A DNA stretch of 64,000 nt from Linanthus parryae (taxonomy: Eukaryota > Streptophyta > Magnoliopsida > Ericales > Polemoniaceae), in the NCBI GenBank assembly GCA_023055425.1, contig JALGPY010000007.1, positions 12,782,001 through 12,846,000 on the forward strand, given 5' to 3'. The position numbers were made by a program, and so were the translations under genes. Positions 47,930 to 58,913 of this stretch are shown one piece after another. The notes under the pieces are model-generated. The model searched no databases. It had not been told where the DNA came from and worked only from the letters and a program-made list of their open reading frames with translations. Each line of letters starts with the position of its first letter. Within the stretch, counting starts at the first letter, position 1.

Positions 47930-48836
47930 AAACATCCTGAAGATGTTTGTCATGTTTCATACCGGGAGTTATGGATTACATGAAGTATTGACCGTAACCT
48001 GGAGTAACGATATTTTATGACCTGAAGTCATAATAGTTTATTGTAACGTCTCCTGAAAAAATGTCTGACATTTGTTTTGTAAACCTCCTGAAGAGGTTAT
48101 GTTATGTTACTTTATTTTATTCAATTTTTACGCATTTTTTTTTATCATTTCGCAATGATGTAATTGTAACCTGAAGTTACAATATAACTAAACAAGCGCA
48201 TCTACAAGATGCAGCTATTTCATGGCTTGTAACCTGAAGTTACAACATAACAAGCGCATCTAGAAGATGCAGCTATTTCATGGATTGTAACCTGAAGTTA
48301 CATATTATTAGTTCTCCAGAAGAGACGCTTCCACAATTCTAACCATTTTTTTAACCTTCTGAAGAGGTTGCAGTCTTTTTATTTTTTATTATATTTTAAT
48401 GTTACGCAGTTCATTCTTTTTATATATTTACGTCACTTACTCATTATGGATCAAAAGAAACCTCCCGAAGAGGATTCATAATCGCCATGGATGTTAAATC
48501 TGGCCATGTCATATGTAACCGAAGTTACATATTACATGATATCATAACTCGCAGTTATAAATATTAGGACCTGCAGCTCTAAAATATTCTAACGAGAAAT
48601 CTCCTGAAGAGATAACTTATGATCCACCCTCCAGAAGAGGATGATCTGCATTTACTTTTTAATTATCCTTATTATTATTATCTTTTAATTAGAGTTACAT
48701 TACTTGTCAAAACTTGTTACTAACTAAGAATTTTTTCTATAACATTGTTGTAGATGTCATTCCATCAATCCTCAATTGGTCTCCGGTGTGGCCCCACCCC
48801 CTGAAGCGGGTGGAAGCGCATTCCCTGAAGTGAATG
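47930..48836 (+). repeat. Array of small hairpins with CTGAA-type loops
   Basis: At least twelve short inverted repeats with a common loop and differing stems. Examples: AAACATC-CTGAA-GATGTTT (47930-47948), TTATGAC-CTGAA-GTCATAA (48015-48033), AACCTC-CTGAA-GAGGTT (48082-48098), TTGTAAC-CTGAA-GTTACAA (48164-48182 and 48227-48245), TGTAAC-CTGAA-GTTACA (48286-48302), AACCTT-CTGAA-GAGGTT (48353-48369), ATGTAAC-CGAA-GTTACAT (48513-48530) and ATCTC-CTGAA-GAGAT (48599-48613). CAGAA/CCGAA loops occur at 48313, 48461 and 48628, and other stems with short loops at 48198, 48256 and 48544. Two more run into the gag-like ORF (48794-48813 and 48819-48836). Confidence 0.85.
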
Positions 48837-49184
48837 TTGCAAATTTACAAGTTCAGAATAATCCATGTGACCAGGCTTTCGGTCGTGGAAAACACCGGAA
48901 TAGGGGGAGAAAATATGGGAGAAGAAAATACAATGCACCAGAAGTTGTAATTAGAGTTTCCCCTACAAATACAAATATTTGTCGTCGAAGTGGCACAAGT
49001 GGGCATTGGTCTCGTACCTGTCGTACAAAGGCACTTAGTTGCCCTTTACTTGGCATCTCAAAAGGACAAACTCGAGTTAAATCTCGTTGAATTTGAGGCA
49101 CCACTCGCGGAGTTTAACGTCGGCGATCTCCTTTCCATTGGAACAGATTTTGACGTTATGATTGATGACACTACAAACTTTTAA
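48776..49184 (+). pseudogene. Reduced copia-type gag C-terminal remnant
   Basis: The first frame (48776-49090) gives a basic Gly/Arg segment (GRGKHRNRGRKYGRRK) and a damaged knuckle (CRRSGTSGHWSRTC, second Cys displaced). A second frame (to 49184) continues with a VALYLASQKDK stretch and ends FDVMIDDTTNF. This order is known from a widespread plant copia gag. The N-terminal gag and all of pol are absent. Two of the CTGAA hairpins fall inside its first codons. Confidence 0.6.
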
Positions 49185-49328
49185 GAATCCCAATAAATTT
49201 ATTTAATGTTTGATTTAGGATTCTTATTTCATCTATTTTAGACTTTTGAATTGTGTTTTAATTACATTATCATTGGTTAGTATTTTTTGGCTATGAAATA
49301 TGAATTAGATTAGTTATGAATCAAAATG
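49185..49328 (+). other. Probable 3' region of the reduced copia-like element
   Basis: AT-rich, no coding sequence. It ends where a Ty3-type LTR begins at 49329, so the rest of this element was probably lost there. Confidence 0.35.
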
Positions 49329-50767
49329 TAACACCCCTAATTCATGAGAGAGTTCTTAGTGCAATATCAAGACTTTGGGGGCGAATTTGTAAATAATTTG
49401 TCACGGCTTTAAAGTGTGCATTTTGGAGTGTTGGCGATATTTGGACGTTGTTAGAATTATTTTGAGGCACTAGAGATGTTCGGGGTGATTGTGAAATTCT
49501 CTACAATTAAGTAGAGCCTATAATTCTAATTTATACCCTAAAAGTTTAGAAAACTATACTTCTAACCCTATGCATGTAGGACACTTGTCCAATCCAACTT
49601 GACACCTACTACATGAGGAGTCAACACCTCCAACCCCACCCCCCTCCCCCCTCTTCACCAGAAATCTGAAAAAAACAAAAAAAAAAAACAAACATTTTTC
49701 TCTCTCTCTCATCTCTTCATCCCCTTCAATGTTCTTCCTATCCACCAAGAACACCATCATCTCAACCAAGCACCTCCCCCTCCACACCACCTCTTCAAGA
49801 ACTGCTACTACCGAGAATTATCCACCATCTAAGGAGAAAAACGCCCCTATCAATTTGAGGATTCATTCAGAAACGAGAGAGAAAACCCGATCCTAAGGCG
49901 AACCTAGGAAGCACAAACATGCCCGGCAATTCGCCGGATTTTTCTCCAGCCACCGCGCCGCCGCCGCCAAACCTCCATAGCCACCGGATTCGTGCCGTTA
50001 TTAAGGATCGTTCGAATTAAACGTACGTATTCGTGTTGCTGAATTTACTGGGAGACTCGGAGACGAGCGTTGTAGGAGTGCTAGCGTTGCTTTGCGCCTT
50101 TCATGGCTCAGAGGTAAGTACATATGTACGACCTTTTCATATCAAATTTGTGCATGTGTGATGTTCCAAATGAATGCTTGTTATATGAAAAAGTATGAGA
50201 ATGCATGTTTTCCACTCGAATGTTGTTAAACTATTTTATTCATCTCCTTTGAGAACTCTCGGAAATTACATGTAAAATGTTGATATTCTGATTCTGGTTA
50301 TGTGAAAAAGAAGAAATAAAATACCTCTAATAGACTTAGGACGATGTACAGAGTACTGTTATTAATGGGAGGCGCCAAGCGATCCTCCATTTTCTTATGG
50401 CTAAGACCATTGAAGCAATGCTTCCTTTTATTAGATAGAACTTTAATGTTCACAAATCCGCCCCCGATGAGCCAAAATGTATTAATATATTGCGGCCAAG
50501 GGGTTTATAGAGCTATAGAGTGCTACTTATACTTGGAAGGGTCACTACGGTATAGGGGTGTCGACACTTGAGGCCTTTTAGCTAATGTTGTGAGCGGGGT
50601 TAACGAATGGGCTCCCTTAAAGCTCGGGTGAAATAGGGTTTGATAGACCCCAGAAGGAACTCTTTGTGATTACTTCATGATCCCTCTGTCTACATCGATC
50701 CGGCTGGTAGCTCTGGACATGCCTCAGCTAAACTTGATGGATAAATTGCAGTTGAAAGAAAGTTTGA
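49329..50767 (+). mobile_element. Ty3/gypsy-type LTR fragment
   Basis: It starts TGTAACACCCC, a common start of Tekay-type LTRs. A GC-rich CGCCGG block with GCCGCCGCC lies at about 49920-49990, similar to the first 60 bases of the window. No coding sequence. It abuts, without a primer site, the protease end of the minus-strand gypsy remnant at 50768, so a deletion or rearrangement joins them. Confidence 0.5.
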
Positions 50768-52436
50768 TTACTCTATTGATGTTGTTTGTGGCACTTGATT
50801 GCCTAATCTAATGAAATGAATTGAAAAGAATATGCTACTCGTGAGGATGGTTAAGGCTGACACGATTTGGATTTTGGGTCCAGTGATTATACCCCTATAG
50901 GATAGACGTTCACCTTTCAGTCCACGAAACCTAACCTTTTGGGTGGCACATTCTATGGTTGATTTGTATTTTCTAAGCCAATCCATACCTAAGATGACAT
51001 CTAGGTTGCCGAGATCGAAGAGAATCAGATCGGAAGGTAGCTTGGCTCCTAATATTTCTAGGTTGACTCCAGGGTACATGGTAGTACAAGGTGTGACTTC
51101 TCCAATTGGGGAAGAGATGGAGACAGATATTGGGGTAGGATTTGGTAAGTCTAATTTCTTAGCAAAAGTAGATGAAATGAAAGAGAATGTGGCTCCAGAA
51201 TCAAATAACACAAAAGCAGGGGTAGAATGGATTAGGAATGTACCAGTCACCACGTTAGCCTGTGCTGCCTGAGTCTGATTCATCACATTGATGGTTCCAG
51301 CTGCGCTGCGTGCTGTGGCTGCAGGTGTGCCTGCTACTGTGGTTGCCGAAGTAGCATTGTTGTTTCCTTGGGGTCGATTGTTGTAACTATTTCCTACCTG
51401 CCAGTTGTTACCTCGGTTATAGCCTCCTCCATTGTTGTTCCTATTGCCGACATTGTTGTTGTTTCCCCCATACTGATTGCCACGGTTGTTATTGCCTCCC
51501 TGATTATAACCGTTGTTATTCCCCCCGTAGTTGTTTCCTCCACGGTTGTATCCTCCATTCCCCCCTTGGCGGTTCACATTGTTTTCTCCATATCCTCCAC
51601 CATTGTTATTCCCGGAGTTATTGAAGTTGTTGTTGTTGAAGCTTCCACCGCTGTTGTTCCCTGAGGGTCTTGAACGACATTCAAACCTTTGATGGTCTAG
51701 CTTACCACAATTGAGGCAGTTAACTTTGTTCCCCCGACAGTCCACTCTTGGATGGTTCATGCCGCATTGCCTGCAGTTGTAGATTCGTACTTGGCCTTGG
51801 TTTCCAAATTGATTGGTGGGGGTTGGGTTGGGACGAAACCTTTTATCTCCGCTATTGTTTCCTGAACCACGATTCTGGAAACATGTCCCTGTCAGTGCCT
51901 CAGACTTCCTCTTCTTAGTTTCTTCATTATTCTCATCAATCAAATTATGGGCGTCCTGAGCTGCCCCATAAGCGTCCATGAGGGTGTCAAATCGGGTCGC
52001 AATCAAGGCCATTCGGAGTTGGAAGTTTAAGCCTCCTATAAACCTCTTGATTTTCTTTGCCTCGGTCGGCACAAGTTCCCTTCCAAACCTCATCAGCTCC
52101 ATGTATTTCTGATGATAATCATAAGGGCTGTCACTTCCCTGTTTCAAGTTCATGAATTCCTTGAACTTCCTATCCTTGACATGTTCAGGATAGAAACGTT
52201 CTCGTAACGCTGCTTTCAGCTGTTCCCAGCCAAATCCCTGCTGGGCAAGAAGTTCTTCTCCCTTGGCTGACCACCAGTCGTCAGCCTCCTTCTTGAAGTA
52301 GTAGAGGGCTACTCCGACACGCTGATCTTCAGGGCATCGCGCAGATACTAGGACTTTTCCAAAGTTCCTGATCCAGTTTTCTAAGGTGGTGGGGTCATCC
52401 GTCCCATAAAAGAAGTCAGGGCGGAGTTCAGCTATC
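50768..52436 (-). pseudogene. Tekay-like gypsy gag (C-terminal part) and protease
   Basis: Open on the minus strand from the insertion point at 52436. It encodes gag capsid (FFYGTDDPTTLENWIRNFGK, YFKKEADDWW, LRERFYPEHV, YMELMRFGRELVPTEAKKIK), a knuckle CLNCGKLDHQRFEC, a long Asn/Gly-rich repeat region (about 51360-51660) and a protease with FVLFDSGATFSFIS and LGMDWL. The sequence breaks off after the protease, where RT should begin. The gag N-terminus is at 63038-62854 beyond the nested element. The Asn/Gly repeat is longer than usual. Confidence 0.85.
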
Positions 52437-54109
52437 TGACACGATTTCTTACGTGTATACGCAAGTGCACGGTCAAGTAGTAGTGAAGTATTTTACGACT
52501 CCGAGTATCGAACCCAAGGGAAATAGACGACTACTAGCTAATTAAGAATCAATTAGAACATACCTAAGTAACCGGTAAGAATTGGTTTAAGTTTGAATGT
52601 TCGTCGCCCACAAACAAGCGACTAAATAAAATGAATGTAGAGACAATATTTTTGTATTTTTCAATTAAGAGAATTTAATCAAAGTATGGAGAAAACTAGG
52701 CGATCTATGAATCACCTAGGGTCTTTAAACAGTTCCGAATTTGTATTGAAACACGTTACGCACTAACTGATTATGCCGGGTAATAGCACTTACAATCTTC
52801 TGTCGATCTCATGTAATTTTACGTGACAGTTTACTTTGGGTCCTGTCGGTCCACCTCCATATACCGTTACGTTCTAGCTGGCTAGTCAACTTCGTTCACC
52901 GGGTCCTGTCGGTCCACCGATTCACTCACCTAACTAGTTCAACCGAATCTACCCACACATGACTACTCCTATTCATCTCACCTATCGGTCTCAATGATTC
53001 GGGAATAAAAACATGATCTTATTCGTAACCGGGTTAAGTCTCTGTCGAGCACCCACCTAGTTCACTAACAACTCCGGTTCGCGACTCCCTTGTTGCTAAG
53101 AATTAAGCCTAGATCATGATTTCTAATCAATTAGTTTGTAACATTAAGCTATGAATTCAACTAGTTCATCATCTTCATCTAACATGGTCATTCCATTCAT
53201 CACTAACACGTGTCAATAGCCTTAGCTTACGGATTCACAATACAAGATGAAGAATAATAAACATTAATTGGATCAACCGCATGAATCAATCAACAAAATC
53301 CGGAAAATAAGTCTAAGTCATAACCCTAGGCTCTCCATAGAGCCTAACAAAGAAATTAGCTACTCATTGTTATGCCAAAATCACAAGTATTCTCCATAGA
53401 ATGATAAAGAGAGGGTAAGAGAAGAATCAAACGATGAAATCGCCAAAGCTTTGGCGAATCCGTGCAATCCCCAAGCTCCTAGGTGCTCTCCAATGGCTCA
53501 CGTACGTGAATATCTCCTATTAGGTCTTCTATGCCCGTTTTTTACCAGCTGGGCACGCTTTTTAATGTTATTTGGTCGAAATTGCACTTCAGCCCCTCCA
53601 GTTTGTAATTCCCGGACAGAATTATTTGCTGATCTTGCGCGGGCTGTATCTCCCTCATACGGACTCGTCTTCGGGCCTACCATATATCGTTGGAAAGATA
53701 CGGATGTCTACTTTCCAATGCCGCAAGCCTTGCTCCAAAATTCTTTGTAGATTTTCCTGGGCATTGAAAAGAGTGCAGGCTGGTCCTGTGTGACTTTTCC
53801 AACTTTTCTTCGTTTGTGCGTCTCCTTTTCTCCTCTTCATCTAGCTCCATTCCAAGCATATCCAAGCACCTCATAAGCTCCAATGCACCTATTTTACCTG
53901 AGATACACAACGCTAAACACCCCGTGCAATTATCATAGCAAATATGAGAGAAAGCATGCACAAATAAGCTAGAAACACAACTTTTCACTCTTAGGCTTAT
54001 AAATCATCAATTCCACATATTAACGCACATATAACATATAAATCATGTGAAATAAGCCTATTACAAGTATTATGGAAGTATAAAAATAACTCCTAAGAGG
54101 GAGTTATCA
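52437..54109 (-). repeat. 3' LTR of the TR-GAG element
   Basis: Plus-strand edges TGACACGATTTC and GGGAGTTATCA. Near-identical to 61175-62848. Open frames inside (such as 53677-53988) are shared by both LTRs and look non-coding. Confidence 0.92.
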
Positions 54110-57100
54110 AATACCCCCACACTTACCTATTGCGCGTCCCGAGCAACAAATCAAAATCCAACCACATCACTTCATCCTCCACCCACAAGATATAAGTCAA
54201 GACAATTGCATACTATTCGAAACACCATTGCATACAAATATTAACTAGCCGACTCAATAACAAAATACGACTCAACAATGCAACGATATGATGCAAATGC
54301 AAGCTACGACTCGATCCTACACAACTATATATACAAAACACACTTTTTATCTTTTTGGTTGAGATCGGGCAATCTCCATTGGCTTAAATCGATTATCATG
54401 AAGTGATGAGAATCCTAGGAACAAAACATGAGTTGAAACTAAACTCGACAACGAGACTCTCCCCTAGTTAGTATAGAAAGCCTAACTTTACTAAGTACAA
54501 GAGTACACTACCTCTTCGCGTGTGCCACGAAATAAGAGACTACGCTAGGCAAAGCCACATCCAAGGTCCGAGCTCCTAATCCGCTAACGGTTTTCACATG
54601 ATGAGGCTTAGGGACATAAAGATAATCTCGTCGAAATCAAGTCCTAAGAGTCACATTCTCACATCAAATCCCACATCTCACACACCCTCACCACGATGAT
54701 AGGAACCAAAACCCAAAGCTCACCACCTCCGGCCCTCAATTCCCTCAAACCCCGGTACACTAGTGATCTCCGTGGCCATCGTCGTTCGTTGTGCATGAAA
54801 CGTGAACCGTCGTCGTCAAAGTAGCTCCACCACTCGTTTCAATTCAATTCCAACTCAAACTTTATTTCATCTCTCCTTTTCCTTTTTCTCTCACTTTTTT
54901 TTCTTTTTTTTTCTTTTCTTTTTTTTTTTCAAATTCTCTCAAAATACCATCACAATCCAACAATAATATCCGAGTGGTCTTCAAATAATAATCAAATATG
55001 CTAGGAGAAGGAAACACGTAAATCGATGAATGAATATCACATAAAAATATCATCTCCTCCTAACTCAATCAAAATCCATGTCAAATCCAAGCCGCAAAAT
55101 CAATGAAGTACATGTGTGGGAGTGGAGTCGTCGCGAGCTCACACTCAATGTCCGAAGTCAAAAGTCGACACCCCCACACTCGAATGTCACCATATCCCCT
55201 CTCAAGTAGTCCCGAAGATGAATGTATCTCGTGCCTAATCCAACCGATCCTCCTACACCAAAGTAATAAAAACCGGTACCTAGCACGATCCACCAATTAA
55301 GTTCACCCAACCCAATTCCGTGCGTATTAGATTCACGCACTCACGGCTCTCCACAACTGTGTCAATGATGTAGTGGCATGGAACACCGCCACACCGAAGT
55401 GCGCAAGCCTACTCACTCACCCTCGCATCCCTTCGTAGATAATCAATGAAGTGCAAGCGAGATGTAGAACTCAACGAATTGTATAATCACTCCCTCATCG
55501 AACCCCCTCAACTACACAACCCCCTCGTGACGCACTAAAGTGGTGATTCTAATCAATTTGTGATGAAGGCCAAGAATCGTCACCCTAGGTCCGAAGGTTA
55601 GCAAGAATCCAAGGTTCAAATTGGGGCGTCTAATGGTCCTACAAGGTGAGTTCTAAAAGCAGTGAGTGCTCTAATACACGTCCTCGCACAGCTGTTTCGT
55701 GTGCCACTACGAGGCGGGTTGGCGACTACCTAAGACGTACACATGGATGTTCGGCTTGTTTAGCTCACACCTAGCTCAGCTCTTGTAAGAAAATAGGCAC
55801 ACACTTTGAGTTTGAAAATCACGTAGTGTTAGAAATAGGTAAGCACTCCCGTAAAGAAAGTCTCTCTATACCTACTCGGGGGGACTCACGTCGTCACTCT
55901 CGGTCGCAAATCATGCTCTACGCCTAAAATCCTCACACTTCGCGATTTATCAAACTTTAGCCTCTTTTGATTGCCCTTTTCTCAAAATTTTCTCTTTTTT
56001 AATTTTTTTGGATTTTTCAATTTTTTTTGATTTTTTTTTATATATTCCCTACACTACATGCAAGCCGACACGAACGAAACTACACAAGACATTCGACAGG
56101 GTAGGTAGACTCAAATAAGGAAACGTGCAATATTAAACGCAAACTCAAACACGTATATACACTACACGACTAACATATCGCAATACGATACACTATCACA
56201 AAAACACGACACGGACCACATAAACAGACAAAAAAGACACGAACAAACTATATGTAGACATGGCGATGCAGACACTGACCGGCTAGTCAAGACTAAAACT
56301 CCCCCCACACTAGAATACGTCGTTGTCCTCAACGAATTTAGAGATCAACCAAGAAGACTCGGCATTCAAATGCAAGGGGCGGTGATTCTACCCGGAGTCA
56401 AAGTCACGGCACAAGAAGGTAGTTCAACAAATTTAGAGCTAAAACGAACTACGTGCACGTGACAAGTTGTGTGTACCGAAATTAAGCAAGTACTCAAGTA
56501 TTCCCTAAGATTCTAAAAATAAAATCCTAGAGCAAGTACGATGTGCCTAAACGGTAAGTAAAGAGAGAGAAAAGAATACTCACAACCGACACAAGGTCGG
56601 GGACGAAATCCGATATGTGGTGACTGAGGTAGCAAGAACAATCCCCAAGCAAACATTGTGCGCATCAATGCAAGCTCCCTTGCGGTCGAGTGTGCGGAAC
56701 ACACCGGGGTCGATTGATCAATTGCTGCTGACAAAAAGAAGGAAAGAAGAATCCCCGAGCTCGTATCGCGTACGACAATACTAGCTCCCGTAACGGTCGA
56801 ATGCGAACTAACACACCGGGGTCGATTGCTTCGTCAAACTCTTCATCCATTTTCGAACTCGGACTAATCTATAAGAGCTGCACCCTGATTTCTTTTGTAT
56901 AGTATAGGATTGTGGCTGTGTCTTGTTTCCATTGTCAATTGAGTTATGCCAACTGTTTGCTGGTTGCTTTTTTCATGAAATCTTCATGGAGCTTATCAAA
57001 CTCAACTCATTCTTCAAATACACAAAGTCAGTACCAACTAGGGTGAATACACCAAACTGACCTCATACTAAACCACCTAAGCCAGTACACCAACAACAGC

Positions 57101-58913
57101 TCCTAATCTCCAATTAAGCCAACAAACCTCCAATAAACCAAGACAAGCCACCATGACCACCTGCTGCCTCCTTGCCACATTACCAATTCACCATCACCAA
57201 CACCTCCTAATACACTGCCACCTCTTAACCATTTCACCTTCACAACGCCCATAACCAATTCATCAACACTCTGCCTTCTACATTGCCATTAACAACATGT
57301 CCACCTAATTCTCAATACCTTCACTGTCCTTACACCCTCAGACCATTCAACCACCACAGACCCACCTAAACTCACCACCACTGCCACCAACTCACAAGAT
57401 CAATCACATCCAAAATCACCTCAACTTCACCATCACTTGAACACCAAATACCCCTGAAAACACCAACTGTACAACCATTCACTTACAACCTGCAAAACCC
57501 ACCTGAAGCAGCGAACAGGACAAAACAGAGCCAATAATCGAATCAACCCAGCAGCAGAAAAAAGAAGAAGAATCAAGCGCAAAGCTAAGAAAGCAGCGAA
57601 GCAGAGAGACCCAACAGCGAGCGAATACGCAGAAGAAGAACCCATCGCAGAGAGATTCGCCGAGTCCCTGTTACAATTCGCACGAATCGGATCGTTTTCA
57701 GCAGCTGAGAAGGTTGATTTTGCACGAATAAGTGAAGAGCAGAGCATCCCTTTGCAAGAGCTGAATTAATTCGTACGAACACTGAAGTTAATTCGTGTGA
57801 ACACAGTGAATAGAAGGGAGACCTAACTTTGCCAGATTGCAAGGCGGCCTGAAAACCCACCTCAACACCGCCGGAGAATTGGGACGGTGGTGTTGGTGAT
57901 CTATTGAGGCTTGAACCCGACGGGAAGAGGGAGTACGGGAAGCTGCTGTGTCGCCGGAGTGAAAGAGGGATTCGCCGGAGGAAATGGCGGTGGTGTCTGG
58001 GTTCGTGTATGGTGAAGGCGACTTTTGATGGAAATCGAGACTTCCGGGTTTCGTATTGCGGTTTGCAATGGTGCGAGGGTTGGCGGTACTGGGGTTGTTC
58101 TGGTTGGCCGAGCTTTTGGGCCGATTCAATGGCGGACGAGCAAGGCTGCGGCTTGTGATTCGAGATTGGAGGTGGGATCTGGGTTTGACGGAGGAGAGGA
58201 GATGACGAGGGGAGAGATGTGGGTAGTGGGGGGCTGTGTTTGATTGTGACCAGAGAAGACACAGAGGGTCGCTGCTAGAATCGCCGGAGAGAGAAGAGAG
58301 GCTGCCGGAGTGAGAAGAGGGTCGATGGGAGAAGAAGATGGTTCTGCCGGAGGCTGCCCTTTTTGCCCCTGTTCGCAGGAGCAACTTTTGTTGTTCTTAA
58401 TAACTGACAGTGGGCTTTTGCCTTTCTTTTGTTCCCGCGAACACAGGGGGTGTTCGCACGAACACCCCTGACACCAACTTAATCAATTTTTTTTTTTTTT
58501 CAAATTTGCTATCCCGGACTCCGATGCGTGCGTGTAATATAGCGTTGGAAAGCTCGTCTCGCACCCGTTTTGATTTTGCACAAGTGACTCCAAATTTTCT
58601 GGAGTAAACTCGGAATTTATGACCTCAAAGTCTGTGATTGTTACGTCGCTTTCTCGGTTTTTCTGCGTTTCCTCTTTTCACGCATCAAGAAGCGGAGTCC
58701 GGACCGCGTCTCCAACCTGTATGCCTGCACGACTCAATTCAAATATAAGATCCTCACTCTCTCACCCCTCATATAACAAAACGGTATTAAAAACGCACAC
58801 GGCAGTATTTAAAAACACACTCTCTACACTAAAGCATAAAAATACGTTGGGTTGCCTCCCAACAAGCGCTTGTAATTTACGGTCGACGGCCCGACCCAGT
58901 TACCTCTGCCACC
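54110..58913 (-). other. Long non-coding interior of the TR-GAG element
   Basis: No pol domain on either strand. From the gag end leftwards: a hairpin-prone TTGGGAGGCAACCCAA (minus strand, 58863-58848); a block with repeated TTCG/CGAA palindromes and CGCCGG-rich sequence (58470-57400) that may be captured host DNA; a GGT/GTT-rich stretch (minus, 57400-57000); an internal purine tract (56312-56296); T-rich runs (about 56045-55980 and 54935-54890); then the final polypurine tract AGTGTGGGGGTATT (54122-54110 on minus). Confidence 0.7.

Noticed and set aside
51368..51664. 98-codon Val/Ile-rich plus-strand frame
   Set aside because: Antisense shadow of the Asn/Gly repeat in the Tekay-like gag.
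53451..53988. Overlapping frames on both strands, repeated at 62120-62727
   Set aside because: They are within the TR-GAG LTR pair, have no family resemblance and conflict with each other on both strands.
57904..58243. Plus-strand Gly/Trp/Arg-rich frames
   Set aside because: Overlap minus-strand frames in a GC-rich block; no domain on either strand, so no gene is called.
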